The notes: a model not told the origin generated them from the letters alone. Numbered from the stretch's first letter, positions 1-8,240 are shown. The stretch is 18,455 nt of DNA from Anaerolineaceae bacterium UBA5211 (GCA_002412595.1 DHVJ01000011.1:1-18455); one strand, 5' to 3'. Program-made: numbers and translations.

Positions 1-928
1 ACATAACCTTAAAAGAGGGAATCAATAAAAGGTCCTTTAATTTTACAGCATCATCCGAATCCCGTTGGATAAAGGGTGTACGGCCGGTAAAAAAATCTCT
101 CAGTTGGGTCATACTGGCGGGTCGTTGATCCGGGTGCAGGTTCATGGCCCACAAAATGGCACGTTCCATTTGCGTGCTGATTGCCGAATTGATCTGGCGC
201 GGAGGTAGCAGGCTCTCGGGGTTGATAAACCGCTCACGTGCGTCGGCGGGCGCTGTATTGGTAAGCAAGTGATACAGCGTGGCACCAAAAGAATATATAT
301 CACTGCGCACATCGGTGTGCGAACCGTCGCCGCCGTATTGTTCCAGAGGAGTATAGAGCGCAGTGCCCTGTCCCTGAATGATGGTGATGGTCATTTCACC
401 CGGAGCGAGCACCTTGACCAAACCAAAATCAACCAGTTTGAGCAGTCCGCTGGGTGTCAGTTTCAGGTTGCTGGGTTTAATATCGCGGTGCAGAATGGGT
501 GGTTCCTGGTTGTGCATATAGATGAGCGCATCCGCTAGCTGGTCGGCCCATTTCCGCACCTCAGATTCTTTGAGGAATTTACCCTGGTGTTTGGCTTTCA
601 ACATCAAAGTCCGCAGGTCATCGCCTGGTACATAATCCATCACCAGATAATCACGCTCACCGCTGGAAAAGAAATCTGAGACTTTGGGTAGGTTGGGGTG
701 ATCCAGCCTGGCTAGAACAGTAGCTTCCTGTTTGAATTGCTCCTGGGCTTCTTTACTCAGCTGTTTATCAAGGGATTTGTCGTGTTCTACTTCTTTAAGT
801 GCACATTGCCGGCCGCTCAGACGGGTATCCTCGGCCAGATAGATACTGCCCATACCCCCTTGACCGATGATCCTTTTTATTTTGTAACGGCTTCGCAATA
901 ATTCGCCGCTGGCGAGAGGCATAGGCAT
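1..928 (-). CDS. Hanks-type serine/threonine protein kinase, C-terminus cut by window edge
   Basis: I translated this by hand because the frame is open to the left edge; 309 residues are visible. All kinase landmarks are present: glycine loop GQGGMG (residues 22-27), ATP-binding Lys45 in CALKEV, Glu68, catalytic loop HRDIKPSN (147-154), DFG at 167-169, the bacterial PEQY-like activation segment PLEQY (194-198), Asp210 in DVRSDIYSFG and Arg269 in DQRPAS. The kinase domain ends near residue 283, so a sensory, membrane or repeat domain may lie beyond the window. The start ATG at 928 has AAGGAA six bases upstream; a second in-frame ATG lies at 922. It would phosphorylate Ser/Thr on partner proteins in the cytoplasm. 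The divergent FHA regulator next door is the obvious candidate partner (inference). Family assignment is very sure; substrate is unknown. Confidence 0.93.
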   Translation of the reverse strand, partial: MPMPLASGELLRSRYKIKRIIGQGGMGSIYLAEDTRLSGRQCALKEVEHDKSLDKQLSKEAQEQFKQEATVLARLDHPNLPKVSDFFSSGERDYLVMDYVPGDDLRTLMLKAKHQGKFLKESEVRKWADQLADALIYMHNQEPPILHRDIKPSNLKLTPSGLLKLVDFGLVKVLAPGEMTITIIQGQGTALYTPLEQYGGDGSHTDVRSDIYSFGATLYHLLTNTAPADARERFINPESLLPPRQINSAISTQMERAILWAMNLHPDQRPASMTQLRDFFTGRTPFIQRDSDDAVKLKDLLLIPSFKVM

Positions 929-999
929 TAAAGTTCCTTGAATATTGTTATTTTAAGATATTTGCTATATTATACTTCTTAGGAGAGATAGAAAGTTAT
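929..999. promoter_or_regulatory. Divergent promoter region between kinase and FHA regulator
   Basis: This 71-bp AT-rich gap separates two genes transcribed outward. For the plus-strand gene, TTGTTA (945-950) and TATTAT (968-973) are 17 bases apart and would start RNA near 980; AGGAG at 981-985 is rather far (14 bases) from the ATG, so GAAAG at 991-995 may be the ribosome site. For the minus-strand kinase, a perfect TATAAT lies at 974-969 but its -35 is poor. The two -10 elements overlap, so only one polymerase could occupy the site at a time. These calls are by eye. Confidence 0.4.
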
Positions 1000-1671
1000 A
1001 TGAATGAATCTGGAAACGAAGTCCCATTTTTGTTAGCTCAAAATGGCCCGCTGCAGGGGCAAATTTGGCCAATTAATAAAGAGATTATTATCGGAAGAGA
1101 TCCGCTGTGCGATATCATTGTTAATGACCGCCAGGTTTCCCGCAAACATGCAAAAATCCAAAAACAAAACAGTAATGGGAATTCATTGGCTGATCTGAAC
1201 AGTAAAAATGGAACTTTGTTAAATGGTGAATTTGTTGATGGGCCAACTCCTCTGAAGGATGGAGATGAGATCATCGTTGGATTGGTGCAGGAATTTTTGT
1301 TTGTCAGTTCAGATGCAACGCTGCCTTTGGGACAAGCACCTACCGATGAACAAGGGGGAAGTCAGAAGTTATTTATTGATAAAAAAGCACGCCGTATTTG
1401 GATTGGCGAAAAAGAATTAATTCCAGCCCTGTCGGTATCCCAATATGAATTGTTGGTTTACTTGTATGAAAATCAGGGTTGTGTGGTTCCCCGCGACGAG
1501 ATTGTGAAAGCAGTCTGGGGAGAGAAAGAATCAGTTGGTGTAACCGAGCAGGCCTTGGATGCGCTGGTGCGCAGGCTACGCGGTCGTCTTAATAAAATTG
1601 ATCCTACTCATGATTATATTGTTACCATCAGAGGAGTAGGATTCAAATTTGAAAACGATTCTTTCAATTAA
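1000..1671 (+). CDS. FHA domain-winged helix (OmpR/PhoB-type) transcriptional regulator
   Basis: This 223-residue protein has an N-terminal forkhead-associated domain (about residues 8-104) with the phosphothreonine-binding signature GRD (32-34), SRKH (47-50) and NGT (70-72). A linker (105-122) leads to a C-terminal winged-helix DNA-binding domain of the Trans_reg_C family (about 123-218), with a basic recognition helix around 178-197 and the wing IVTIRGVGFKF at 207-217. There is no receiver domain, so phosphothreonine binding rather than Asp phosphorylation should control it. The adjacent divergent Ser/Thr kinase suggests a kinase-to-transcription-factor circuit. Mycobacterial EmbR joins the same two functions, but with the DNA-binding domain first and FHA last. 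The target genes cannot be read from the sequence; its own divergent promoter is a natural candidate. Confidence 0.9.
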   Translation: MNESGNEVPFLLAQNGPLQGQIWPINKEIIIGRDPLCDIIVNDRQVSRKHAKIQKQNSNGNSLADLNSKNGTLLNGEFVDGPTPLKDGDEIIVGLVQEFLFVSSDATLPLGQAPTDEQGGSQKLFIDKKARRIWIGEKELIPALSVSQYELLVYLYENQGCVVPRDEIVKAVWGEKESVGVTEQALDALVRRLRGRLNKIDPTHDYIVTIRGVGFKFENDSFN

Positions 1672-1685
1672 TTCAGAGTAAAGAC

Positions 1686-3035
1686 CTATTTACTCAAGTT
1701 GGCTTGCATGGAAATGCGCAGGGCAATTTTGTATATTTTCTTCAGGCGCTCCATCATTTCCGCTTCCGCACCCTGACTGTCTGCCTGGCCAACCACGGAA
1801 TTGAGCAGACCTAAAAATTCCTGGCTGATTTTTTCTTGATTGCTTTTCAGGGTTTCTTCCAATTTGGCTTCATCTTCAATGTCCAAAAGGCTTTCCAGGA
1901 ATTGGACTTCTTCATTGGGCTGGGTAGCCTTTTCGATAAAAATCATCACCTGTTCCAGTTTATTAATACGCTCCAGGTTGCCGCTTTTACGTGCCTGGGA
2001 TAACTCCGATTCCAATACCTGTACAAAGAATTCGTTGATCTCTTCAATATTCTCCTGCATAGCTGTTTCAATATTGGGGGCTGCCAATATTTTTTCCAGG
2101 AAGGATTTGGTATGTTCAAATTCTTCTTTAACGCGCTTATCAATTTCTTCGGTCAGATGCAGCAATTTATCGCGCAGCTCGGTTAGTTTTGCCTTCTCAT
2201 CGTCTTTGGCCTGATCGATCTTGTCGCTCAGCAGCTTGAAGAATTCATAATCCATGCCGGAGCGGGCCATGCTCACCAGTGTGGAAATTTGCACATCCGA
2301 TTGATGAGTGAGAATTATATCCAATAACTTCTCACGCGTCAGTCCGTCTTTTCCGGCTTCCTGAAGTGCTTTGATGACAGCTTCGGATTCTTTGGCCTGT
2401 TCATAGATTTTTTTGCCTTCTTCAGTATTATCAAAAAGAAGCTGCTGCAGATCCATCAATTCTTTCTGTGAGGCTTGATCGCCCTGTGACACGGTGGATT
2501 GCAGAATGCGGTTAAGAATGGAGAAGAAGTGCATGTCAATCAGGGCTTCTTCCTGTTCAACAATCGTCAGGCGATCCTCTACAGGAGCGGTGATCAAGCG
2601 TTCCAGCAGGCTGATGCGTTTTTGCTGTGCTTCCAGCATTTCTTTGGTGATGCCGTCCGCTTCCAGGATGGTTTCAATCAATGTCTGGTAAGTCAACATG
2701 CTCTTTGGCTGCAGGAGGTAGGCTTTGCGTTTTTCCTGCGGCAGGTTGTCCATAATGCGCTGGATTATTGGTCCGATTTGCCTTTCTTGTTCATTGACTG
2801 GCGTGCTTAAATCGGGAGGAAAGAATGTCAACAGCAGTTCTTTATCCGGATCATGGTACACAATTGGAATAGGCAGCAAACCCTGGAATCCGCAGTTTTG
2901 GCATTGCATAAAGTTAACCGCGTTGGAAAGCAGTTTCTGCTTGGCTTGGGGTTCTTGTCCGACATCAAATAACTGCTGAACATCAACGACAACAGGTTGT
3001 CTGCATTGGGGGCATGTAGCTTGTGTTTGTGGCAT
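1686..3035 (-). CDS. CpXC-domain zinc-ribbon protein with long helical C-terminal region
   Basis: The first ~130 of 449 residues match the CpXC family: paired motifs CPQC (C8, C11) and CQNC (C45, C48) that probably form one zinc site, followed by a beta-rich stretch around YHDPDKELLLTFFP. The remaining ~300 residues are almost entirely charged, Leu/Glu/Lys-rich helix with several coiled-coil-like segments. No signal peptide or membrane segment is seen, so it is probably cytoplasmic. The biochemical role of CpXC proteins is not established and I do not assign one. It is the last of three minus-strand genes; 50 bases separate it from the upstream histidine kinase, which fits co-transcription. 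The start ATG at 3035 has a purine-rich GAGAG ribosome site. The gene ends 14 bases from the convergent FHA regulator. Confidence 0.78.
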   Translation of the reverse strand: MPQTQATCPQCRQPVVVDVQQLFDVGQEPQAKQKLLSNAVNFMQCQNCGFQGLLPIPIVYHDPDKELLLTFFPPDLSTPVNEQERQIGPIIQRIMDNLPQEKRKAYLLQPKSMLTYQTLIETILEADGITKEMLEAQQKRISLLERLITAPVEDRLTIVEQEEALIDMHFFSILNRILQSTVSQGDQASQKELMDLQQLLFDNTEEGKKIYEQAKESEAVIKALQEAGKDGLTREKLLDIILTHQSDVQISTLVSMARSGMDYEFFKLLSDKIDQAKDDEKAKLTELRDKLLHLTEEIDKRVKEEFEHTKSFLEKILAAPNIETAMQENIEEINEFFVQVLESELSQARKSGNLERINKLEQVMIFIEKATQPNEEVQFLESLLDIEDEAKLEETLKSNQEKISQEFLGLLNSVVGQADSQGAEAEMMERLKKIYKIALRISMQANLSK

Positions 3036-3085
3036 TATTTCTCTCTTTTCTTATTTAAAATAAAATTGCTTGATCTTTTCTCAGT

Positions 3086-4645
3086 TTACAGGTCATTCCC
3101 AAAGGGTAATGAAAAACAAATTTTGGCACCATTTTTGTGATCGGTATCAACCCAGATATGCCCGTTATGGGCATCAACAATGGATTTTGCCAGATATAGT
3201 CCCAGTCCTGCACCCTTTTTGGTGCGCATGGCATCTGATGAACGGTAGAAGCGGTCGAAGATATAAGGCATATCTTGAGGTGCAATCCCCTCGCCTTCGT
3301 CGCTGACACACACGATGACATTGTTTTTCCGTGTATCGCCGCTGATACAAATTTCACCCTTCTCCGCATATTTAATGGAGTTGGAGATAAGGTTGCTGAT
3401 GATCTGTTCAATGCGTGATTCATCCGCAAATACGCTGGGAAAATCCTTGGGGAAATCAATTGTGAGGGTGTGTTTATCGGTTTGCGTCTGGAAACGGGTG
3501 GCCAATCTTTTTGAGATAGCCGGAATATCCACCTCGGATTTTTTAAGGCTCACACCACCTGCTTGCAGACGGGTGGCGTCCAGCAGATTTTCAATTAATA
3601 AATTTAACCGGTCTGACTCTTCTTCAATAATGGTCAGGCTTTCTTTTACGAAGTCGCTATCCCATTCAGCATCTTCTCGCAGCAGTGTGCAAACGTAGCC
3701 TTTGATGAGGGCAACGGGGGTTTTTAATTCGTGGCTGATGACCGAGATAAAAGTTGTCTTCATCTCTTCTGCCTGGCGGAAGCGTGTGATATCGCGTACA
3801 GAGGCAATAATGTTGGTCAGAATGCCTTCCGGAGAGAGCAAGGGTGCGTAGGTGATACCGACCGGAATGACGGAAGTGTCTTTGCGTTTCAGATCCCCTT
3901 CAACATATAATTGTGCGTGCGAATTCAATGGCCAGCCGCCTGCCAGGGCGTCTTCCAATTTTACGTCGTGGGTCAGTTTTTCAAAACGCAGGACTTCATC
4001 GTGTGGTTTGCCTTGAATATCATCAATAGGCAGGGAAATCATCCTTGAAAAAGCCGGATTGCAGCGTTCAATGATCTGGTTTGGTCTCAAAATAAGAATT
4101 CCGTCTGCGGCTGAATCCAGAACAGTATCGAGGTGTTGTCTGTTGCGTACGGCTGTGGTATATAGCTGGGCATTGCGGACGGCAATGGCGGCTTGGGTGG
4201 CAAAGCTGCTGAGAACGTTACGGTCATTTAACGAGAATACGCCGGGATAACCGCGGAAGATAAAAATTACTCCCAACACGTGTCTTTGGGTGACCATGGG
4301 CAGCCCAACCCCGCTCATCAATCCCAGCGTGGCCGCCAGGGTCAATTGGCTGAGGATACGGTTGACCTCGGGAATTTCAAATTCTTCCGGATTTTCATGG
4401 TCCGGAATGGCTTTTAATAAAGGCGTGAGTTCTTCCAGAAAAGCCAGGGAAATGCCCTCCGCCACCCGCGGCTGCCAAAGGCCGTCCTGGTTGCGCAAGA
4501 CGATCAGGCCTGCCTGGCCGGCCAGCAATTCAATGGATACTTTCAGGATGCGTTTAAGCAAGGTATCCAGATCCAGCTCTTGGGTGAGCGCTCTGGATAT
4601 CTCCAATAAATAATCTCTTTGTCGGACGCGGATATCGGGCAGCAT
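3086..4645 (-). CDS. Sensor histidine kinase, GAF-PAS-HisKA-HATPase
   Basis: Numbering here is for the 521-residue frame that begins at a TTG at 4651. I prefer the ATG at 4645 (519 residues); neither has a clear ribosome site. The domains are a GAF-like sensor (about 15-165), a PAS domain (about 170-290), a HisKA dimerisation domain with H-box SHELKTP (His307 is the phospho-acceptor), and a HATPase_c domain with an N box around NLISNSIKYA (N420, N424), G1 box DEGEGI (451-456), F box IFDRFYR and G2 box GAGLGL (480-485). All catalytic motifs are intact. No transmembrane helix is visible, so it senses a cytoplasmic signal or small ligand. No response regulator is adjacent, so it is an orphan kinase in this window. 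It lies 54-60 bases after the ROK kinase gene and 50 bases before the CpXC gene. Confidence 0.92.
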   Translation of the reverse strand: MLPDIRVRQRDYLLEISRALTQELDLDTLLKRILKVSIELLAGQAGLIVLRNQDGLWQPRVAEGISLAFLEELTPLLKAIPDHENPEEFEIPEVNRILSQLTLAATLGLMSGVGLPMVTQRHVLGVIFIFRGYPGVFSLNDRNVLSSFATQAAIAVRNAQLYTTAVRNRQHLDTVLDSAADGILILRPNQIIERCNPAFSRMISLPIDDIQGKPHDEVLRFEKLTHDVKLEDALAGGWPLNSHAQLYVEGDLKRKDTSVIPVGITYAPLLSPEGILTNIIASVRDITRFRQAEEMKTTFISVISHELKTPVALIKGYVCTLLREDAEWDSDFVKESLTIIEEESDRLNLLIENLLDATRLQAGGVSLKKSEVDIPAISKRLATRFQTQTDKHTLTIDFPKDFPSVFADESRIEQIISNLISNSIKYAEKGEICISGDTRKNNVIVCVSDEGEGIAPQDMPYIFDRFYRSSDAMRTKKGAGLGLYLAKSIVDAHNGHIWVDTDHKNGAKICFSLPFGNDL

Positions 4646-4705
4646 AATCAATGGTTATATTAAAAGGCAGTTATGTATAAAAATATCTAAAATCTTTCTT
4701 AATAT

Positions 4706-5635
4706 TTACAGGTTTTGTTTCATATATTCAAAGGTGCCAATCAACCCAGCATTATCCCCCAATTCAGCAAGCGTGATCTTGAGGTTTTTCAAATAGAGTG
4801 GGCTAAGGACATGTTTTTCCAACGAAGCGCGGAAGGATGGCATGATCAAGTCAAAGCTTTGCGTCACCCCGCCGCCGAAAATTACACAGGAAGGATTGAA
4901 GATATGCAGGTAGTTGGAAACCGCGATACCCATGTAATATCCAGCCTGATCAAAAGCTTCCAATGCCAGTTTGTCGCCCGCTTTGGCCGCTTCGGCGATT
5001 TCGCGAGAGCTGGGGGCAGCCGTTTTCAATGTGGTAGTGGCACCTTCTTTTATTTTCCGCTCGACGTAATGCTGGATGCCAGTTCCGGAGGAATAGGATT
5101 CAAAATGACCGGCTTTTCCACATCCGCATATTGGGCCGTTGTCGTCCAAAACGATGTGACCAACTTCGGTGGCAATACCGCGCGAACCCTGTAGAATTTG
5201 CCCGCCTGTGATCACACCGCCGCCCAAACCGGTGCTGACTGTGTAATACAGGATGTCGTTATGTCCGCGCCCTGCGCCGCGTTTCCATTCGCCAACCGCG
5301 GCCATGCGCGCATCGTTATTGACCAATATCTTTGTGTCGAAATGCTTTTGCAGGATTTCACCCAGCGGATAATCGCGCCAACCGGGGATGTTGGGGGCCA
5401 GGATCACTTCATTTTTAACCACATCGATCGATCCGGGTGCGGCTGCGGCAATGCCGACAACTTTGCGATCCTTCGGCCAGCTTTTTTCAATGACTTCAAT
5501 GATGCGGTTTATGGCCGGTTCATTATTGACACTGGTGTTCACTTTTTCAATGCTGACAGGATTTTCCTTTTCAGTATGAAAAAGAGCACACCTTGTATTG
5601 GTTCCACCGATATCAAGTGTAATTATGGCATCCAT
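4706..5635 (-). CDS. ROK-family sugar kinase (glucokinase-like)
   Basis: This 309-residue protein has the usual ROK length and motifs: phosphate-binding DIGGTN (8-13), the catalytic aspartate in NND (Asp108), the ATP-site glycine loop STGLGGG (134-140), EVGH (157-160), and the ROK zinc motif C170-x-C172-G-x2-G-H177-x-E179. The third zinc cysteine is a histidine here, a variant seen in this family. It would phosphorylate a hexose, most probably glucose, at C6 using ATP in the cytoplasm. ROK proteins also include N-acetylmannosamine, fructose and allose kinases; there is no DNA-binding N-terminus, so it is not a ROK repressor. Divergence from yvcK-gap-pgk supports a glycolytic role. The gene has no ribosome site, and a perfect TATAAT lies seven bases before its ATG, suggesting leaderless translation. 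Confidence 0.9.
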   Translation of the reverse strand: MDAIITLDIGGTNTRCALFHTEKENPVSIEKVNTSVNNEPAINRIIEVIEKSWPKDRKVVGIAAAAPGSIDVVKNEVILAPNIPGWRDYPLGEILQKHFDTKILVNNDARMAAVGEWKRGAGRGHNDILYYTVSTGLGGGVITGGQILQGSRGIATEVGHIVLDDNGPICGCGKAGHFESYSSGTGIQHYVERKIKEGATTTLKTAAPSSREIAEAAKAGDKLALEAFDQAGYYMGIAVSNYLHIFNPSCVIFGGGVTQSFDLIMPSFRASLEKHVLSPLYLKNLKITLAELGDNAGLIGTFEYMKQNL

Positions 5636-5709
5636 AAAAATAATTATAGCCTGAAAGAGTTTTAAATTGTGTTGACGGCGGTCTTAAAGACTGCTATTAT
5701 TCGCTTGGA
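5636..5709. promoter_or_regulatory. Divergent leaderless promoter pair with a palindrome
   Basis: On the plus strand TTGACG (5672-5677), a 17-base spacer and TATTAT (5695-5700) form a strong promoter whose start would fall at about 5707-5709, against the yvcK ATG at 5710. On the minus strand a perfect TATAAT (5648-5643) stands seven bases before the ROK kinase ATG at 5635; its -35 is poor. Neither gene has a properly spaced ribosome site. The perfect interrupted palindrome GTCTT-A-AAGAC (5681-5691) sits in the plus-strand promoter spacer and could be a repressor operator (inference). Confidence 0.6.
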
Positions 5710-7083
5710 ATGCAATTTAAATCAAACAATCTCAAATCTAGAATCCACAGATTTTTTTCCGATTTCTCCTTCTGGATGACCCCCGGCATAGGCGTGAAAC
5801 GTTGGCTCTTGCTAATTTTAGCAGGAACCACCTTTATTGCGCTGGGTTTTGCTGTATTAATCCTGGATGCTTATCGCACCACACCTGTTCCCTGGCTGCG
5901 TCATATTTTGGTGGCATTATCACTCTCAGCTCAACCGCGCTGGCTGCGCTTCACCATTTTCGGTGGTATCGGTTTAATCCTGCTCTTAGTAGGCATTGTG
6001 GAATTGACCCGTTCTGTACTCAGGCCTTTTATGAAACCCGGCCAACCGCTGACGAATACGATTTCCAGCTACCGCAAGAAAGCCAAAGGACCGAAGATTG
6101 TGGCGATCGGTGGCGGCACGGGCTTATCCAGCTTGCTGCGCGGGTTGAAAAAGTACTCGCATAACCTGACAGCGATTGTGACAGTGGCGGATGACGGCGG
6201 ATCTTCCGGTGAATTGCGCCGAAATTTGGGCATTTTGCCGCCCGGCGATATTCGCAACTGTTTAACTGCGCTGGCTGATGATGAGGAAATGATTTCCCAT
6301 ATTTTCCAATATCGTTTTGGTGACCGGGCTGGTGTGAACGGTCACTCGCTGGGCAACCTGTTCATTAGTGCCTTAACGGATATCACGGGCAGTTTTGAGG
6401 AGGCGGTGGCTGAATCCGGGCGTGTACTGGCAGTGCACGGAAAAGTTATGCCATCTACCTTACATGATGTCAAATTAGTGGCAGAAATTAAATTGCCCAA
6501 TGAAGACAACGAAGTCAAGGTGGTAGGAGAGAGCCAGATCCCCAAAACTGATGGCAAGATCAACCGGTTGTGGATCGAACCCAGCAATCCCCTGCCTTTT
6601 CCGCCAGCGGTACAGGCCATTCTCTCGGCTGACTTGATCGTGATTGGCCCCGGAAGTTTATATACCAGTGTGCTGCCCAATTTATTAGTGCCCGGATTGG
6701 CGGACGCCATTCGAGCCAGCAGGGCACTCAAATTCTTTGTGGTCAATGTGGCCAACCAGGCCGGAGAAACCACTGATTATAAATGCCTGGATCATATTCG
6801 CGTGATTGAGAAACATTTACAGGATTTACACTTTGACCTGATTTTGTGCAACAATGATTTCAGCGTGAAACTTCCCAAAGGAATTGATTATGTTTTGCCG
6901 GAATCGGATATAGAAGAGCAATACTCGGTTTACTTTGCTAATCTGGTCAACAAGGATAATCCCTGGCGACATGATTCTGATTTATTGGCGGAAACCATTA
7001 CCGATTTGTATTATGAAAAAACTGGTCCGTTAGTAAAAGGAAAATTGGATAGCGTTTCAAGTGAAAATGGCTTAGAATATTAA
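5710..7083 (+). CDS. yvcK: YvcK/CofD-like gluconeogenesis factor with N-terminal membrane anchor
   Basis: The C-terminal ~330 of 457 residues are a clear YvcK protein: GGGTGLS (134-140), DDGGSSG (161-167), PGDIRN (178-183), a GHSLGN stretch (211-216) and GPGSLYTS (313-320). YvcK proteins bind UDP-sugars and are needed for growth on gluconeogenic carbon and for normal cell-wall synthesis in Bacillus and Mycobacterium. They resemble CofD (2-phospho-L-lactate transferase) but are not known to catalyse that reaction. Before this domain lie about 125 extra residues with two hydrophobic helices (about 30-52 and 79-100), which should tether the protein to the inner membrane; most family members are soluble and about 320 residues. 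The gene starts almost at its promoter, and gap follows after 40 bases. Whether the anchor changes function is unknown. Confidence 0.92.
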   Translation: MQFKSNNLKSRIHRFFSDFSFWMTPGIGVKRWLLLILAGTTFIALGFAVLILDAYRTTPVPWLRHILVALSLSAQPRWLRFTIFGGIGLILLLVGIVELTRSVLRPFMKPGQPLTNTISSYRKKAKGPKIVAIGGGTGLSSLLRGLKKYSHNLTAIVTVADDGGSSGELRRNLGILPPGDIRNCLTALADDEEMISHIFQYRFGDRAGVNGHSLGNLFISALTDITGSFEEAVAESGRVLAVHGKVMPSTLHDVKLVAEIKLPNEDNEVKVVGESQIPKTDGKINRLWIEPSNPLPFPPAVQAILSADLIVIGPGSLYTSVLPNLLVPGLADAIRASRALKFFVVNVANQAGETTDYKCLDHIRVIEKHLQDLHFDLILCNNDFSVKLPKGIDYVLPESDIEEQYSVYFANLVNKDNPWRHDSDLLAETITDLYYEKTGPLVKGKLDSVSSENGLEY

Positions 7084-7123
7084 GTCGCATGGTAAAATTC
7101 AAAAAAATATTTGGAGGCTCGTT

Positions 7124-8176
7124 ATGACAGTTAAAGTAGGTATCAATGGTTTTGGTCGTATTGGCCGGCAAGTATTGAAAGCTATGATTGAACGTCACGG
7201 TGACGAATTGGAAGTTGTAGCAATTAATGACTTGTTCGATATTAATACGAATGCCCATCTTTTTAAGTATGATTCCAGCTATGGCAGATATCCTGGCACA
7301 GTTGAAGCTGTAGAAGGTGGGTTGATGATTGACGGTAAGAAGATCAGAGTTTTTGCTGAAAAAGATCCGGGTGCTCTGCCCTGGAAAGATTTGGGTGTGG
7401 ATATTGTGATTGAATCCACCGGTATCTTCACCGATGCAAAAGGCGATCCCGACAAAGGCAAACCTGGCGCGAATGTTCACATCACCAAAGGCGGCGCGAA
7501 GAAAGTTATCATTTCCGCCCCTGCGAAAAACGAGGACATCACCATCGTTTTGGGTGTGAATGAAGGCAAGTATGATCCAAAGATACATAACGTGCTTTCC
7601 AATGCATCCTGCACCACCAACTGCTTGGCGCCTGCCGCTAAAGTTGTCAATGACAAATGGGTTATCCAGAACGCAGTGATGACCACCATCCACTCATATA
7701 CCAACGACCAGGTTATCCTGGACCAGGGTCATAAGAAAGAACTGCGACGCTCCCGCGCTGCTGGTCAGAACATTATTCCCACCACCACCGGTGCGGCCAA
7801 AGCCGTTGCGTTGGTCATCCCCGAATTGAAAGGTAAATTCGACGGCTATTCCCTGCGCGTCCCGACCCCCACAGTATCAATTGTTGATTTCGTGGCCACG
7901 GTTGAAAAACCGGTTACGATCGAGGAATTGAACGCAGTATTTGTGGATGCCTCCAAGGGCGCCCTCAAGGGTATTCTGGGTGTGACCGGCGGTGAATACT
8001 GTGATCCGTTAGTTTCCATGGATTTCAAAGGCGACCCGCGTTCATCCATCGTTGACCTCAAATACAACATGGTCATGGGCGGCAACTTAATCAAAGTTGT
8101 TACCTGGTACGACAATGAATGGGGTTATTCCTGCAGAACTTCTGATTTGGCAGCTCTGGTTGCCAAGAGCCTGTAA
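7124..8176 (+). CDS. gap: Glyceraldehyde-3-phosphate dehydrogenase, type I
   Basis: The enzyme converts glyceraldehyde-3-phosphate, phosphate and NAD+ to 1,3-bisphosphoglycerate. The 350 residues include the Rossmann start INGFGRIGR (7-15), Asp36 in INDLFD consistent with NAD preference, the active-site ASCTTNC with catalytic Cys163, the partner His190 in TTIHSYT, and the C-terminal WYDNEWGY (328-335). The protein is about 15 residues longer than typical bacterial type I GAPDH; part of the excess is a Gly/Lys/Pro-rich insertion around 104-116, between the ESTGIF strand and the HITKGGAKKV segment. GGAGG at 7113-7117 lies six bases before the ATG. It follows yvcK by 40 bases with no convincing promoter of its own, so read-through from the yvcK promoter is likely. 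A hairpin terminator follows it. Confidence 0.97.
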   Translation: MTVKVGINGFGRIGRQVLKAMIERHGDELEVVAINDLFDINTNAHLFKYDSSYGRYPGTVEAVEGGLMIDGKKIRVFAEKDPGALPWKDLGVDIVIESTGIFTDAKGDPDKGKPGANVHITKGGAKKVIISAPAKNEDITIVLGVNEGKYDPKIHNVLSNASCTTNCLAPAAKVVNDKWVIQNAVMTTIHSYTNDQVILDQGHKKELRRSRAAGQNIIPTTTGAAKAVALVIPELKGKFDGYSLRVPTPTVSIVDFVATVEKPVTIEELNAVFVDASKGALKGILGVTGGEYCDPLVSMDFKGDPRSSIVDLKYNMVMGGNLIKVVTWYDNEWGYSCRTSDLAALVAKSL

Positions 8177-8199
8177 GTTAGACCAAAGGTGAAACAATA

Positions 8200-8240
8200 G
8201 ACGTAATCTGAATCTTCGCGACCCAGATTACGTCTTTTTT
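8200..8240 (+). terminator. Intrinsic terminator between gap and pgk
   Basis: GACGTAATCTG (8200-8210) and CAGATTACGTC (8224-8234) form a perfect 11-bp stem with a 13-base loop, followed directly by six T. It lies 23 bases after the gap stop and 21 before the pgk ATG, so it should reduce or regulate read-through into pgk. Confidence 0.88.

Noticed and set aside
269..538. Plus-strand open frame opposite the kinase
   Set aside because: It is the antisense shadow of the kinase catalytic region, which has clear conserved motifs.
1676..1695. Inverted repeat GAGTAAA/TTTACTC at the convergent ends of the FHA and CpXC genes as terminator
   Set aside because: It is only 7 bp, AT-rich and has no T-run.
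7063..7123. Separate promoter for gap (TAGAAT or TAAAAT -10-like boxes)
   Set aside because: Neither has a -35 at a proper distance, so read-through from the yvcK promoter is the simpler reading.
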